DNA of 41,640 nt, taken from positions 1 through 41,640 of the forward strand of contig CACXCC010000077.1 of assembly GCA_902766015.1 (NCBI GenBank). Reading direction: 5' to 3'. The notes below the pieces were generated by a model. It was not told the DNA's origin and ran no database searches. It saw nothing but the letters and a program-made list of their open reading frames with translations. Below are positions 16,261 through 24,161 of this stretch, in pieces. Within the stretch, counting starts at the first letter, position 1. The number at the start of each line of letters is the position of its first letter. The position numbers were made by a program, and so were the translations under genes. Source of the DNA: an uncultured Veillonellaceae bacterium (GTDB lineage Bacteria > Bacillota > Negativicutes > Selenomonadales > Selenomonadaceae).

Positions 16261-17769
16261 TTAATGCAGCAGCGAAAGATCGAGCGAGTCGCAGCCGTGC
16301 AGGAGTTCTTTGACGTCAGCGAGGATCGCTTTCGTACCACCCTGCTCGCGGCTCTCGACATTGAGCGGCATATTCGGGTCATGCAGTGACATGCGGAGGA
16401 GTGCCCAGCCGTTCGGGAAAACGAGGCGCACACCTTCATACGACGGCTTCGCGACATCAATACCCGCTTCCTTGGCGCGCAGTTCGAAGACTTTGAGGAC
16501 ATTCTCGCCGTAAGCGTGGAAATCTTCCTCACCCATGATCTTCATGCGGTATTCGCTGCTCTCGACCGGATAGCCGAGTTTCGCGATGAGTGAAGCGAGG
16601 TCTTTGCCTTCCTGTTTCATCTTCGCGGCCGCGATGAGGAGTTTGACGGCAAGGTATGCACCGTCGTCGAGGTAATAGTTCTCGGACAGTGCGCCGTGTC
16701 CCGACGTCTCGATCGCGAGCGGCGAGATCGTGCCGGCCTTGTTGAGCTCGATGCATTTGTCGATGACATTCTTATAGCCGCGTTTAAAGCGCAGATGCTT
16801 CAATCCGAGTTCCTGTTCGAGGAAAACGGTGAGTTCGTCGGACGTGACGGAGTCCGTGATGATCGTGCTGCCCGGATAATCCGGCGCGAGAATCGCCGAC
16901 ATCATCGCGATGAGCGCGTTGCGGTTGACACTTTCGCCGTTTGCAAGTACTGCGCTCATACGGTCGACGTCCGTGTCAAAAATGAGTCCGAGGTCGGCAT
17001 GACTGTCAAGTACGGCCTGGCGAATCGCCGCCATGGCCTGCTTGTTCTCCGGATTCGGGATATGATTCGGGAAATGTCCGTCGGGGTCAAGGAAAACGCT
17101 TCCCGTCGTATCCGCACCGAGCACGTCGAGAATCTTTGACGCGAAGAAACCGCCCGCGCCGTTTCCGGCATCGACGACGACATGCATTCCCGCGAGCGGT
17201 TTATCCGCACCGCCGAGCGCCTGACGGATTTTCGCGCAGAGATGCTCGGAATAGCGGCCGATGAGGTCATATTTCGGCACGTTTGCGATATTGCCGTGCA
17301 GATCCGGCTCACGCGATGCGGCTTTGAGGATCGCGATGACATCTTCGTGCTCGACACCGCCGTCTTTCGTGAAGAATTTCAGTCCGTTGCGGTTGAACGG
17401 CAGAAGGCTTGCCGTGATCATGATCGAACCGTCCATTTTCGTCTCCGGGAAAACGATTGACATGAACATCGACGGTGTTGACGCGAGGCCGCAGTCGAGT
17501 GCGTTGACGCCGAGAGCCGTGAGTGCCTCGAGGACGACCTTTTTGAGCTGCGGCGCGGAGATACGCGAGTCGTGCCCGACGGCGACATGCAGATCCTTGA
17601 GCTGTTTGCCCGTGCGCTCTTTTAAGAAGTCAATGAAACCGACGGTAATCCGGCTTGCTGCTTCGTCCGTGAGTGTCACCGGTTCATCCGCAACCCCGCC
17701 GACGGCAACGCCGCGTACGTCACTGCCGTTCGCGAGCTTCATGAGATCCCGTTCCGATAAATGTGCCAT
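16261..17769 (-). CDS. Phosphoglucomutase/phosphomannomutase-family phosphohexomutase
   Basis: 502-residue member of the alpha-D-phosphohexomutase superfamily, which interconverts 1- and 6-phosphohexoses. All four landmarks are visible: catalytic loop MITASLLPFNRNG with the phospho-Ser, metal loop FDTDVDRMSAV, sugar-binding loop ETSGHGALSENYYLDDG, and a C-terminal phosphate-binding region RMSLHDPNMP. The catalytic loop departs from the usual TASHNP, as in a divergent subgroup with TASHLPxNRNG. Preference for glucose or mannose cannot be decided. GGGGG precedes ATG 17769. The upstream neighbour (gmhA-like) also acts on sugar phosphates. Confidence 0.88.
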   Translation of the reverse strand: MAHLSERDLMKLANGSDVRGVAVGGVADEPVTLTDEAASRITVGFIDFLKERTGKQLKDLHVAVGHDSRISAPQLKKVVLEALTALGVNALDCGLASTPSMFMSIVFPETKMDGSIMITASLLPFNRNGLKFFTKDGGVEHEDVIAILKAASREPDLHGNIANVPKYDLIGRYSEHLCAKIRQALGGADKPLAGMHVVVDAGNGAGGFFASKILDVLGADTTGSVFLDPDGHFPNHIPNPENKQAMAAIRQAVLDSHADLGLIFDTDVDRMSAVLANGESVNRNALIAMMSAILAPDYPGSTIITDSVTSDELTVFLEQELGLKHLRFKRGYKNVIDKCIELNKAGTISPLAIETSGHGALSENYYLDDGAYLAVKLLIAAAKMKQEGKDLASLIAKLGYPVESSEYRMKIMGEEDFHAYGENVLKVFELRAKEAGIDVAKPSYEGVRLVFPNGWALLRMSLHDPNMPLNVESREQGGTKAILADVKELLHGCDSLDLSLLH

Positions 17770-18148
17770 AATAGGTTCCCCCTTGCAATAATCCCTGTTC
17801 TTTTCGTTTATCTAGGAGAGTATTCCCTGCCGCAGGGCCGATTTCCTTCTTATGTGAAAATTTTCCTTTAGTTTGACGCGTCAAATTCTCTTAACCCGGA
17901 CGGCAGCAGGGGGACGGGACAGCGGGGCGTTGATGCGGCCTTAAAAGCTGCCCGGCCAAAAAAATCGGTTTTCGCTTAATCATAGTCGCCTGCATCAAAC
18001 GCGCTTCGCTTGGACGAACAATGCAGGCTCCGTGCGAAAACCGACTTTTTTGACCTCCTGCAGCAAACCGGCCGCATCAACGCCCCGCTGTCCCTCGGTT
18101 TCGGTTACATAGAAAAAGAACCCGGCTTTTGTGGCCGGGTCCTTGGGG
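17770..18148. other. Gene-free stretch upstream of the phosphohexomutase gene
   Basis: Holds repeat element B (17916-18094), a small CCCTGC/GCAGGG dyad at 17825-17837 and a perfect 14-nt palindrome TTTGACGCGTCAAA (17872-17885) about 105 nt upstream of the phosphohexomutase start. No clear -35/-10 pair was identified. Confidence 0.6.
17916..18094 (+). repeat. Nested-palindrome element, copy B
   Basis: Outer arms 17916-17940 and 18070-18094 are a perfect 25-bp inverted repeat. The core stem pairs 17958-17975 with 18034-18051 (TCGGTTTTCGC arm plus an A7/T6 end, one mismatch). The inner stem is 8 bp (17988-17995 with 18021-18028) around a loop with CGCTTCGCTT. The internal strand TTAATCATAGTCGCC and the GGCTCCG on the other side match the other copies. 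The element lies 3' of the gmhA-like gene. Confidence 0.9.
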
Positions 18149-18802
18149 TTACGCGCCGAAAAATTCGTTTTCGACGGCGATACAGAGCATATGGTATACG
18201 GGGAGATGGAGTTCCTGGATGCGGAACGTTTCGTCATCGGGGACGCGGATGGTGACGTCAGCGAGATGCTCGCGGGCGATGCGGCCGCCGGATTTTCCCG
18301 TCAGGGCGATTGATGTGACGCGTTTGGCGCGGGCGACCTGAAGGGCGTAGACAACGTTTTTCGAATTGCCGCTCGTCGAAATTGCAAGCAGGACATCGCC
18401 CGCGTTGCCGAGTCCGAGAACCTGCTGGGCAAACCCGAGATCGGCGGCCTGATCGTTCGCAAACGCCGTCGTAAGTGCCGTTTCCGCGACGAGTGAAACC
18501 GCCGGGAGCGTTCCCTGCAGATTTTCGAGGAGGTAATCGGCGCTTTCGGGTGCAGTCTCGCGGATTGACGCGGCGATGTCCCCCGTCAATCGGCGCGGCA
18601 GCAGGAACCCTTTCATGAGTTCGCCGACGATATGCTCGGCGTCTGCGGCACTGCCGCCGTTTCCGCAGGTCAGGAGTTTATGACCGCCCGCGAAACTTTC
18701 GCAGAGTACGCGCACGGCGTCTTCGAGGTCACGTCGGCATGTGTCAAGTGCCGGATAACGGTCAATCAGGTCCGATACGGCCTGTAATGTCGAATCTTTC
18801 AC
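18149..18802 (-). CDS. gmhA: SIS-domain phosphoheptose isomerase (GmhA-like)
   Basis: 217-residue single SIS-domain protein. The motif LLTCGNGGSAADAEHIVGEL and the later LLAISTSGNSKNVVYAL are diagnostic of GmhA-type sedoheptulose-7-phosphate isomerases, as is the C-terminal HLPVYHMLCIAVE. The enzyme makes D-glycero-D-manno-heptose 7-phosphate, the first step to the heptose of LPS inner core, which suits a diderm cell. Start is GTG 18802 with AAAGGA upstream. A strong hairpin (18829-18851) lies just before it. DiaA-like roles are possible for SIS proteins of this size. Confidence 0.87.
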   Translation of the reverse strand: MKDSTLQAVSDLIDRYPALDTCRRDLEDAVRVLCESFAGGHKLLTCGNGGSAADAEHIVGELMKGFLLPRRLTGDIAASIRETAPESADYLLENLQGTLPAVSLVAETALTTAFANDQAADLGFAQQVLGLGNAGDVLLAISTSGNSKNVVYALQVARAKRVTSIALTGKSGGRIAREHLADVTIRVPDDETFRIQELHLPVYHMLCIAVENEFFGA

Positions 18803-18828
18803 AGTAAAACGTTCCTTTCATGACAAAA

Positions 18829-18851
18829 CAGGCCCTGTCCTGCAGGGCCTG
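18829..18851 (-). terminator. Terminator or attenuator before the gmhA-like gene
   Basis: CAGGCCCTG (18829-18837) pairs with CAGGGCCTG (18843-18851), followed on the minus strand by TTTTGTC. It lies 133 nt after the preceding gene and only 26 nt before the gmhA-like start codon, so it may also modulate entry into that gene. Confidence 0.7.
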
Positions 18852-18984
18852 CTCAAACTGTCGCATTGTGATGTCAATTTTCCGGCCGAATTGACGACCG
18901 GTCATCCGACACGCCCCGGCAGTACGGCATGATATCAACCGTCAATCCGGGATGCCGGACGGTGCCTCATGTCAAAATCCGTTA

Positions 18985-19674
18985 TCAGCGGTTACGATAC
19001 CGGTCTGCCGTGGATTTGGCGTCATAATCCGTCCCCGGATGACTGTCACGCGGCGTGATGTCAATCGGGCGCGTCTGCGCGGACTGATAGGAATCCGTAT
19101 TGCGCGTCGAATTGTAGCTCTGATTCTGATGATACGGGTCATTGTTCTTGCTGCCGCGGAACTTGTTCCAAATCCAGCGGAGGACCATAATCGCGACGAA
19201 AATCATCGCAACGTTGGCAAGCGCACCGAGAATATCGGCCATCAAACCGCTGCCCCCGAAGAGGCTTGCCAGCATCGATCCGAGGAACATGCCGCCGGCA
19301 AAAAGGCCGATATTACGCATGATGCTGCCGAAACGGGAACTGCTCTGAGCCTGCGTTCCCGCAGCGGCGTTCGTTTTTGCATTTGCATTCGGAGCCGTCG
19401 GGCTGAGCGATTTTGCGTCCTTCGACGGCGCATAATTGGCACCGTTACCCGAAACGGACTTGCTTTCCGATCCCGCGGACGGAGCCGTATTCGCTTTCGG
19501 CGCGGCAGCCGGAGCTTTCGGAGCAGACGGGATCGACATTTTCGCGCCGCCTTTTGCCGCATACGCCGTGCTGACAATCGAACTTGACGGCAGAACGCTG
19601 CCGATGCCGACCGGAACAGCCGTCAAAATCATGGCTGCACTCAGTGAGGCAGCGACAAATTGTTTCAATTTCAT
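18985..19674 (-). CDS. Secreted or membrane-anchored low-complexity protein, unknown function
   Basis: 229 residues. A cleavable-type signal peptide (MKLKQFVAASLSAAMILTAVP, cleavage likely after AYA near residue 39) is followed by an Ala/Pro/Ser-rich linker (about 40-110), a Gly-rich hydrophobic hairpin (GLFAGGMFLGSMLASLFGG) and a second membrane helix (LANVAMIFVAIMVLRWIW), then a polar Asn/Gln/Ser tail. The layout resembles the N-terminal half of Tim44-like/DUF1517 membrane proteins, but the C-terminal Tim44 domain is absent, so this is only a resemblance. GGGGAA precedes ATG 19674. Probably last gene of a three-gene transcript starting at 20236. Confidence 0.7.
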   Translation of the reverse strand: MKLKQFVAASLSAAMILTAVPVGIGSVLPSSSIVSTAYAAKGGAKMSIPSAPKAPAAAPKANTAPSAGSESKSVSGNGANYAPSKDAKSLSPTAPNANAKTNAAAGTQAQSSSRFGSIMRNIGLFAGGMFLGSMLASLFGGSGLMADILGALANVAMIFVAIMVLRWIWNKFRGSKNNDPYHQNQSYNSTRNTDSYQSAQTRPIDITPRDSHPGTDYDAKSTADRYRNR

Positions 19675-19708
19675 GTAAGTAATTCCCCTTTATCGTAAAA
19701 TGAACGGT

Positions 19709-19984
19709 TTAACCTTTATAGGATTTGATGTCTTCCGGGAATGCGTAGATCTCGCCGATCGTGTCGAGCTCGCCCGACAGATAACGGTCGATGTCATCGA
19801 CGTCAATATAGAGCTTGCAGTCGATGTCCAGATATCCCTGCTCATTTCCCTGCGAAAGGTCGCGGATTGCCATGAGCTTTTCGCGAAGTTTCAGGCACTC
19901 GCTGCGCGTGGCATGAATATCGAGCTTGATCTGCGGAACACCGTATTCTTTTAACACTTCATCCATTGTCATACGCTTTGACAT
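19709..19984 (-). CDS. Small acidic hypothetical protein
   Basis: 91 residues, not recognised. The first half is helical and charged (MDEVLKEYGVPQIKLDIHATRSECLKLREKL); the second is acidic (DIDCKLYIDVDDIDRYLSGELD). No signal peptide or membrane segment. AGAGGAA precedes ATG 19984. It sits between a 59-aa helical protein and a membrane protein on the same strand; the gaps of 34 and 72 nt support co-transcription. Confidence 0.7.
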   Translation of the reverse strand: MSKRMTMDEVLKEYGVPQIKLDIHATRSECLKLREKLMAIRDLSQGNEQGYLDIDCKLYIDVDDIDRYLSGELDTIGEIYAFPEDIKSYKG

Positions 19985-20056
19985 AATATTCCTCTTTTCT
20001 TTTGACCTTTTGACGTTTATATTCTACGGAACGATTATGGAACTTTCCTGAAAAGC

Positions 20057-20236
20057 TCAGAGATTGTGCTCGTCCGCTTCTTTTTCCTTCATGTGATTGA
20101 GGATCGCCTGCAATTGACGTTTTTGACGCAGGTGCGATTCATACTCGAGATCGTTGGAATCGATCTTCATACGCTGTTCGAGCAGGTCGATACTTGCCTG
20201 CAAACGGCGCATGCCTTCCATTTTCGGATCTTTCAT
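20057..20236 (-). CDS. Very small helical protein (59 aa)
   Basis: Starts at ATG 20236 with AAAGGGGAG 6 nt upstream and ends at TGA 20057. The product (MKDPKMEGMRRLQ to KEKEADEHNL) is charged and almost wholly helical, with heptad-like Leu/Ile spacing (LQASIDLLEQRM, LRQKRQLQAIL), so a short coiled coil is likely. Support comes from the ribosome site, a well-formed promoter at 20277-20305 and its place at the head of a small operon. No family was recognised. Confidence 0.72.
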   Translation of the reverse strand: MKDPKMEGMRRLQASIDLLEQRMKIDSNDLEYESHLRQKRQLQAILNHMKEKEADEHNL

Positions 20237-20276
20237 CGTTCACTCCCCTTTCCGATTGACAGTCAGCTTACGAATT

Positions 20277-20305
20277 ATTCTATCATGTTTCTTCGTACCT
20301 GTCCA
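20277..20305 (-). promoter_or_regulatory. Promoter of the 20236-18985 small-gene operon
   Basis: Minus-strand TGGACA (20300-20305) and TAGAAT (20277-20282) with 17-nt spacing, about 40 nt upstream of the 59-aa gene. Confidence 0.55.
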
Positions 20306-20460
20306 CGAAACGCCTCACGTCGCTGACTTGTCCCTGACACTGACACACCCCCGGCACATCAATCCGGGGATAGACTGCCTGACATTGACATGTACCGGAA
20401 AAATTTGTTCATAACCGCGATCGAACCTGCGTCAAACCGATACAATTCCCATCATTTAAC

Positions 20461-20470
20461 ATGTATACAA
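20461..20470. promoter_or_regulatory. Possible operator ATGTATACAA
   Basis: Core GTATAC dyad (20463-20468) in an AT-rich context upstream of the AGCS promoter. Two near-identical TTGTATACAA sites flank the glutamate synthase promoter region at 34131-34140 and 34270-34279. The shape TNGTNNACNA fits GntR-type regulators, but no regulator is identified. Confidence 0.35.
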
Positions 20471-20521
20471 AGTATTTCCGCTAAAAAAGGCAAAATTTCT
20501 TAAAAAAAGATGAAAATTAAC

Positions 20522-20550
20522 AAGACAAATACTACATTCTGTGTTATGAT
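20522..20550 (+). promoter_or_regulatory. Promoter of the AGCS symporter gene
   Basis: Weak AAGACA -35 (20522-20527), 17-nt spacer, and extended -10 TGTTATGAT (TATGAT at 20545-20550). The start codon lies 70 nt downstream. Confidence 0.5.
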
Positions 20551-20619
20551 AAGTATTGTCTTTTTAGAAGGGACTAATGTTTATAGTTTGGGGACAAAAC
20601 TCCCTGTGAGGAGGAACTT

Positions 20620-22008
20620 ATGGAATCTTTACTTCCTATTTTGAATGCCATCGATTCATTCATGTGGGGACCGCCGCTGATTACGCTGCTTGTCGGCACC
20701 GGCATTTTCCTCACCATCCGCCTGCATCTGCTGCAGGTTTTCCGTCTGCCGCGTGCACTCGGACTCATCTTCGGCGCCAAAAACAAAGGCGAAGGTGACG
20801 TGTCAAGTTTCAAAGCGCTCTGCGTCGCACTGGCCGCAACAATCGGTACAGGCAACATCGTCGGCGTCGCAACGGCGATCAAAGTCGGCGGTCCGGGCGC
20901 GCTGTTCTGGATGTGGATGGCCGCATTTTTCGGTATGGCCACGAAATATTCCGAAGGACTGCTTGCCGTCAAATACCGCAGCGTTGACAACAAAGGTGAA
21001 ATCGCCGGCGGTCCGATGTACTACATCCGCAACGGTATGGGCGAAAAATACAAACCGCTCGCCACGTTCTTCGCCGTCGCGACAATTCTCGTCGCCTTCC
21101 TCGGTATCGGTACATTCCCGCAGGTCAACGCCATCGTTGACAGTACGGAAATCGCCTTCGGTATCCCGAAAGTCGCAACTGACATTGCCCTGACACTTCT
21201 CATCGCCGCAATTACCCTCGGCGGACTGCAGAGCATCGCCCGCGTCGCGTCAAAAATTATCCCGTTTATGGCGCTCATGTACGTCATCATCAGTCTCGGT
21301 CTCATTATCATTAACATTTCCGTTGTCCCGGATGCCATCGCCATGATCATTCGCAGTGCCTTCACGGGCGAAGCCGCTGTCGGCGGATTTGCCGGTTCCA
21401 CGATCATGATGGCCATGCAGAACGGCGTTGCCCGCGGCGTATTCTCCAACGAATCCGGTCTCGGCTCCGCGCCGATTGCCGCTGCCGCCGCCAAAACAAA
21501 ATGGCCTGCCGAACAGGGTCTCATTTCCATGACGGGTACATTTATTGACACGATCATCATCTGCTCCATGACGGGACTTGCCCTCATTTTGACGGGTGTC
21601 TGGTGCGGTGACACGGCCGGCGCCGCCATGACGGCAGCGGCATTCGCGTCCGCTTACGGCCCGATCGGCAGTCAGCTTTTGACCGTCGCGCTCATCCTGT
21701 TCGCCTTCACGACGATCCTCGGCTGGAACTACTACGGCGAACGCGCCTGCATCTACCTTTTCGGCAGCACGAAAGGCGTTCTTCCGTACCGCATCATTTT
21801 CATCGCCCTCATCGCTTCCGGTGCTTTCCTGAAACTCGAAGCCATCTGGGTCCTCGCGGACATCGTCAACGGCCTCATGGCCATCCCGAACCTTATCGCG
21901 CTCATCGCACTCTCCGGTGTCATCGTCGCTGAAACCAAACGCTACATGGATCACCGCCGCGAAGTCGAAACCCGCGCCCGCAACATCTCGAACATCCGCA
22001 AACAATAA
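20620..22008 (+). CDS. Sodium:alanine/glycine symporter family protein (AGCS)
   Basis: 462-residue inner-membrane symporter with about 11 hydrophobic helices. Signatures seen: ALAATIGTGNIVGVATAIKVGGPGALFWMW near residue 70, typical of AGCS/DagA/AlsT, and NESGLGSAPIAAAAAKT near residue 285. Family members import alanine, glycine or glutamine with sodium. GAGGAGG precedes ATG 20620. Its own promoter lies upstream and repeat element C starts 6 nt after the stop codon. The GTATAC dyad shared with the glutamate synthase region hints at nitrogen-linked control; substrate is not determinable. Confidence 0.93.
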   Translation: MESLLPILNAIDSFMWGPPLITLLVGTGIFLTIRLHLLQVFRLPRALGLIFGAKNKGEGDVSSFKALCVALAATIGTGNIVGVATAIKVGGPGALFWMWMAAFFGMATKYSEGLLAVKYRSVDNKGEIAGGPMYYIRNGMGEKYKPLATFFAVATILVAFLGIGTFPQVNAIVDSTEIAFGIPKVATDIALTLLIAAITLGGLQSIARVASKIIPFMALMYVIISLGLIIINISVVPDAIAMIIRSAFTGEAAVGGFAGSTIMMAMQNGVARGVFSNESGLGSAPIAAAAAKTKWPAEQGLISMTGTFIDTIIICSMTGLALILTGVWCGDTAGAAMTAAAFASAYGPIGSQLLTVALILFAFTTILGWNYYGERACIYLFGSTKGVLPYRIIFIALIASGAFLKLEAIWVLADIVNGLMAIPNLIALIALSGVIVAETKRYMDHRREVETRARNISNIRKQ

Positions 22009-22013
22009 AAGGC

Positions 22014-22181
22014 GGGTTAGGGGCTGAAACTGCTTCCGACACTGCCGCTAAAAAAATCCGTTTTCGCTTAATCAAGTCGCCTTGTACCAAACCGCTGCGC
22101 TTAAAAGGTACAAGGCTCCGGCGAAAACGGATTTTTTCTTTACGCTTTTCGCAGCAAGTCAGCGGTTTCATCCCCTAACCC
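22014..22181 (+). repeat. Nested-palindrome element, copy C
   Basis: Outer arms 22014-22034 and 22161-22181 pair over 21 nt (19 Watson-Crick, one G-U, one mismatch). The core stem is 17 perfect bp with A6/T6 ends (22051-22067 with 22121-22137). The inner stem is 10 bp (22079-22088 with 22107-22116) around a loop with CGCTGCGCTT. The internal strands TTAATCAAGTCGCC and GGCTCCG are conserved. It sits between convergent genes and could terminate transcription both ways. Confidence 0.9.
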
Positions 22182-22270
22182 TCACGCTGTCATAAAACGA
22201 GTTATTAAGTAACGTATTACCGAAAAGTAAGGGATCGCCGCGCGCGGCGATCCCACCTTTAGTACGCAAT

Positions 22271-23143
22271 TCAAATTCCCGTTTCACGATTCTCCTGCAA
22301 AAACCGAATAAACCGCTGCACGGCAGGCGGCGCATTTTTGACTGACGGCAGAACAATCCCGAGCTCAATAAAATGCGGTGGGTCAAGGGGAACCGTCACA
22401 ACACGCCCGTTCCATGACGCCGTCATCAACCGATTATTCATACTGACACCGAGCCCCGCCTCCACAAGGCGGTACGTCGTATAATTGTCAACCGACGAAT
22501 ACGCCGGCTGACACGTAATCCCCTCTGACGTCAAAATCCGCTCAACATCCGTATCCTGCCCCGGAAGCGGCTGAATAAACGACTCTTCGGCAAACCGTTT
22601 GACCGGAAATGACGCGGCATTCGCGAGCGGATGATCCGGCGGCAGCCAAGCGAGCATTTCGTCCCGCATCAGCGGAATCCAATCCCCGTGAAACGGACGC
22701 CGCGTCGTCAAACAACAGTCAAAACGCCGTTCGGCAAGTCCCGCATACATATCATGATTCGCACATTCCTCAAGCCTGACCGTAATACCGGGATATTGAC
22801 ACCGAAACGCTTTCAGCACAGGCGGAAGCCAATTCGCCGCGAGACTGAAATACGTGCCGACCGTAATATTGCCCGTGACGAGTCCGCGAATCTGCGCACT
22901 GACCTGAAACATCTCCTCCTCACACTGCAAAAACCGGCGCAAAATCGGGAGCAACCGTTCCCCGTCCTTCGTCACGACAATGCCCTGCGCACTACGCGCA
23001 ATGACATGACATCCGAGTTCGTTTTCGAGCGCATTGACAGCGCGCATAACCCCCGACGGCGTATAATGTCCCACTTCCGCGGCAGCCGAAAAACTCCCCG
23101 CCTCGACCGCCTGCAAAAGCAGCCGGCATTTCTCCGTATCCAT
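22271..23143 (-). CDS. LysR-family transcriptional regulator
   Basis: 290 residues. The N-terminal winged helix-turn-helix is recognisable (LLLQAVEAGSFSAAAEVGHYTPSGVMRAVNALE), followed by ELGCHVIARSAQGIVVTKDGERLL and a periplasmic-binding-like effector domain (NITVGTYFSLAANWLP onward). It is divergent from the EamA transporter gene with a 111-nt shared region, the usual LysR regulator-target layout, so it probably controls that exporter and itself. The inducer is unknown. GGAGGAGGG precedes ATG 23143. Confidence 0.92.
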   Translation of the reverse strand: MDTEKCRLLLQAVEAGSFSAAAEVGHYTPSGVMRAVNALENELGCHVIARSAQGIVVTKDGERLLPILRRFLQCEEEMFQVSAQIRGLVTGNITVGTYFSLAANWLPPVLKAFRCQYPGITVRLEECANHDMYAGLAERRFDCCLTTRRPFHGDWIPLMRDEMLAWLPPDHPLANAASFPVKRFAEESFIQPLPGQDTDVERILTSEGITCQPAYSSVDNYTTYRLVEAGLGVSMNNRLMTASWNGRVVTVPLDPPHFIELGIVLPSVKNAPPAVQRFIRFLQENRETGI

Positions 23144-23179
23144 GCGCCCTCCTCCTTTGCATTTTCGTCCATACCGATA

Positions 23180-23197
23180 AGAATGCTTTGCTATTCT
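23180..23197. promoter_or_regulatory. Candidate LysR binding dyad between lysR and the EamA gene
   Basis: AGAAT (23180-23184) and ATTCT (23193-23197) form an inverted repeat with 8 nt between them, in the middle of the 111-nt divergent region. Confidence 0.4.
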
Positions 23198-23254
23198 CTC
23201 TTAACTGATTTCATCGTATCATACAATCAGATTCAACAAAAGGGGGAATTCATC

Positions 23255-24136
23255 ATGACGGCAAAACAGGCAGACCTGCTGCTCCTGCTCGTCATCGCAT
23301 CGCGCAGTACATCCTATTTATTTTCGAAAATCGGACTCGCCGGTATGACACCGTGGAACCTGCTCGGCGTTCGTTTTACATTGACATTTCTCATTCTCTG
23401 CCTGCTCTTTCACGGTCGTCTGCGTCATTTGACACGTCAAACGGTCCGTGCATCCGTCATTTTGGGCGGCCTTCTTTTCGCCTGCATGGGCTGCGAAATG
23501 GTCAGCCTCGAAACCATTGACTCCTCCATGGCCGCCATGCTCGAAAACACCGCTGTCGTTTGGGTCATCCTCCTTCAAGCCGTCATCAACAAACATCGTC
23601 CGCCTCTCCGTACTGTCATCGTGACTGTCATCATCGTCACCGGCATCTTCTTCCTGACCATGAAAGGAAACGTTCCGGGCTTCTCAACGGGCGAACTCAT
23701 CTGCCTCTGCGGTTCGTTCTGTTATGCCGGATGGATCATCCTCACCAGCCGTTTTACCGGTGAAAGCGATCCGATCCTCCTCGGCATTCTCCAAATGGGC
23801 ATACTCGGCATCGGCGGACTCACCGTCTCCGCGGGAACGGGAACAATCGCCCTTCCGCCTGACATGACCGCATGGGCCGCCGTCCTCGCCCTCATCTTCA
23901 TCTGCTCCGTCTTCGGCTTCACCTTCCAGCCGCTCGCCCAAAAATACACCGGAGCCGAAAAAGCCGGCCTCTTCACCGCCGTCAATCCCCTCATCGCCGC
24001 CGCCCTCGGCTGGATTTTCCTGAGCGAAATCCTCTCACCGCTCCAAATCCTCGGCGGCATCCTCGTCATCGTCAGCATCCTCGCCGTCCAAATCCGCCCC
24101 TCGAAACTGACCTGTCAAACCAACCTGACCGAATAA
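23255..24136 (+). CDS. EamA/DMT-family transporter
   Basis: 293-residue inner-membrane protein with ten predicted helices forming two EamA repeats; the second repeat ends with the typical GWIFLSEILSPLQILGGILVIVSIL. Family members export amino acids or other metabolites. The frame is open far upstream (to 22631) but that part is antisense to lysR; ATG 23255 is chosen for its AGGGGG site 9 nt upstream and the membrane-helix start (MTAKQADLLLLLVIA). Regulated presumably by the divergent LysR protein. Substrate unknown. Confidence 0.9.
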   Translation: MTAKQADLLLLLVIASRSTSYLFSKIGLAGMTPWNLLGVRFTLTFLILCLLFHGRLRHLTRQTVRASVILGGLLFACMGCEMVSLETIDSSMAAMLENTAVVWVILLQAVINKHRPPLRTVIVTVIIVTGIFFLTMKGNVPGFSTGELICLCGSFCYAGWIILTSRFTGESDPILLGILQMGILGIGGLTVSAGTGTIALPPDMTAWAAVLALIFICSVFGFTFQPLAQKYTGAEKAGLFTAVNPLIAAALGWIFLSEILSPLQILGGILVIVSILAVQIRPSKLTCQTNLTE

Positions 24137-24161
24137 ATTGACACGTTAAACCGCTGCGTAA

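Larger units (their letters stand above)
20306..20619. other. Gene-free stretch upstream of the AGCS symporter gene
   Basis: Contains several TGACA words with no clear structure, an AT-rich segment with the palindrome-like ATGTATACAA (20461-20470), the symporter promoter (20522-20550) and a ~70-nt leader ending in GAGGAGG before ATG 20620. No coding frame is supported. Confidence 0.55.

Noticed and set aside
17872..17885. Palindrome TTTGACGCGTCAAA as an operator of the phosphohexomutase gene
   Set aside because: TTGAC/GTCAA words are over-represented throughout, so a chance palindrome is plausible; no second copy near another promoter was seen.
22631..23254. Long N-terminal extension of the EamA transporter
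   Set aside because: This part is antisense to lysR and hydrophilic; ATG 23255 has a strong ribosome site and starts the first membrane helix.
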